Source: Branchiostoma floridae (taxonomy: Eukaryota; Chordata; Leptocardii; Amphioxiformes; Branchiostomatidae). Taken from it: a DNA stretch of 60,000 nucleotides. The notes below the pieces were generated by a model that was not told the DNA's origin, searched no databases, and saw nothing but the letters and a program-made list of their open reading frames with translations. The stretch is taken from assembly GCF_000003815.2 (NCBI RefSeq), contig NC_049985.1, positions 5,542,692-5,602,691 of the forward strand, given 5' to 3'. The translations under genes were made by a program, and so were the position numbers. Of this stretch, positions 1 to 60,000 are shown piece by piece; position 1 is the first letter of the stretch; every line of letters begins with the position of its first letter.

Positions 1-477
1 TTTATCTTTTGTTTTCAGCCAATTGGTACTTGAACTAGGAATACAGCAGGGTCATGGGTAAGGTAGGGTATAGTAGATGACTATCCTTGTAGCCTTGTAG
101 CATTATTGCTGTCTATTGTATGTGATACCATGGACATTCACTCTGTCATTGGCTATAGGTTCGATTTCCTTTTCCCTTTAAGGTTAAATCTGGCAATGTT
201 AACAGAGGTCTTGTTTTTGCCGTCTTCCCATCATTTTTCCATTGTTAGATCTATTACAACTGCGATACATAATTGTTTCAAACCTACAACACTGCAAAAA
301 ACATCAATTTTAAGTATACAATTGTTTTTTTTCAGCTCTGATCAATGTTAGCTTGTTCTGTACCTCTGTCCAGTGACTGAAACCTGGTTGTAATTTACAT
401 GTAACAGAAGAAAAAGATCTGTAGAATTGCATAAAATCTTAAACTTATAAGGCGACATCATTCTGCTTGTTTGACAG
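1..477. other. Intron upstream of the first visible exon
   Basis: AT-rich sequence ending in the acceptor TTTGACAG before 478. I see no coding similarity and no recognisable repeat. The exon coding for the preceding ~100 residues is not in the window. Confidence 0.7.
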
Positions 478-59693
<59,216 letters not shown>

Positions 59694-60000
59694 GTAGGGA
59701 ACTGTGAAACAACTTCCTTCTCTGAAACTGAACAAAGTCTTCTTCATTGCACAACCTTTTTTAGTTCTTCAGTAAACATTTCACGACCATCTGTCGTCTT
59801 CATCAACACAAAATGAAACAAATAGTATTGGTGCTATATGAACTAGACAGAGTCAGTGCAATGTGAACTTAACCTAATATATTTATATTGTGATGTAATT
59901 ACTTGACATTGGAATGTTCTATAACGTGATACGTTAAGCATCCTTGCCGCTTTGTGACGTAGGGGCATATATATAGCGGCACTGTACTTTTTTTTATTTT
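59694..60000. other. Intron after exon 68, running off the window
   Basis: CTTCAGTAAACATTTCACGA, then CCATCTGTCGTCTTCATCAA, resembles a repeat-family tail; otherwise nothing recognised. The next DYNC2H1 exon is not reached. Confidence 0.65.

Noticed and set aside
19-60. Possible small exon at the window start (TTTTCAG to GGGTAAG)
   Set aside because: Neither frame matches the dynein-2 sequence expected before VYAPMLL, and no phase-0 donor fits.

Overview
This is a eukaryotic window filled by one multi-exon gene on the + strand. I read 68 coding exons between 478 and 59693, plus at least one more lost in a run of N. Joined, they give about 3,430 codons of the heavy chain of cytoplasmic dynein 2 (DYNC2H1), the retrograde motor of intraflagellar transport. 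All introns I delimited are GT-AG, every splice phase closes, and no frameshift or stop interrupts the frame. The first ~100 residues lie upstream of the window. The C-terminal ~800 residues (most of AAA6 and the C-terminal domain) lie downstream.

Layout: tail and linker, exons 1-28 (478-20787). AAA1, exons 29-33 (21312-24970), with an intact P-loop. Then an 8.7-kb intron (24971-33716) full of repeats. AAA2, exons 34-40 (33717-37743). AAA3, exons 41-47 (38112-42027). AAA4, exons 48-53 (42607-46572), with a degenerate P-loop and an assembly gap at 45174-45858. Stalk coiled coil and microtubule-binding tip, exons 54-60 (47228-52122). AAA5 and strut, exons 61-68 (52900-59693).

The organism is probably a lancelet (Branchiostoma). 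This is inferred from strong vertebrate-like protein similarity, dense introns of 0.3-1 kb, abundant small foldback transposons, and above all minisatellites that straddle exon/intron junctions. I recall such junction minisatellites being reported in amphioxus (Adh locus, called mirages); I could not check this. Another invertebrate deuterostome is the alternative.

The most striking signal is that at least 13 exon edges of this one gene have been copied, often in tandem, into the adjoining intron, carrying the splice site with them. Seven are acceptor (5') edges and the rest donor (3') edges. The introns also hold non-autonomous DNA transposons whose target-site duplications can be read directly (5, 8 or 9 bp). 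One family has conserved termini but a different TGCA-type subterminal motif in each copy. There are also tRNA-derived SINEs, a LINE 3' end split by a transposon, and several minisatellites. I found no second protein-coding gene, no functional tRNA and no rRNA.
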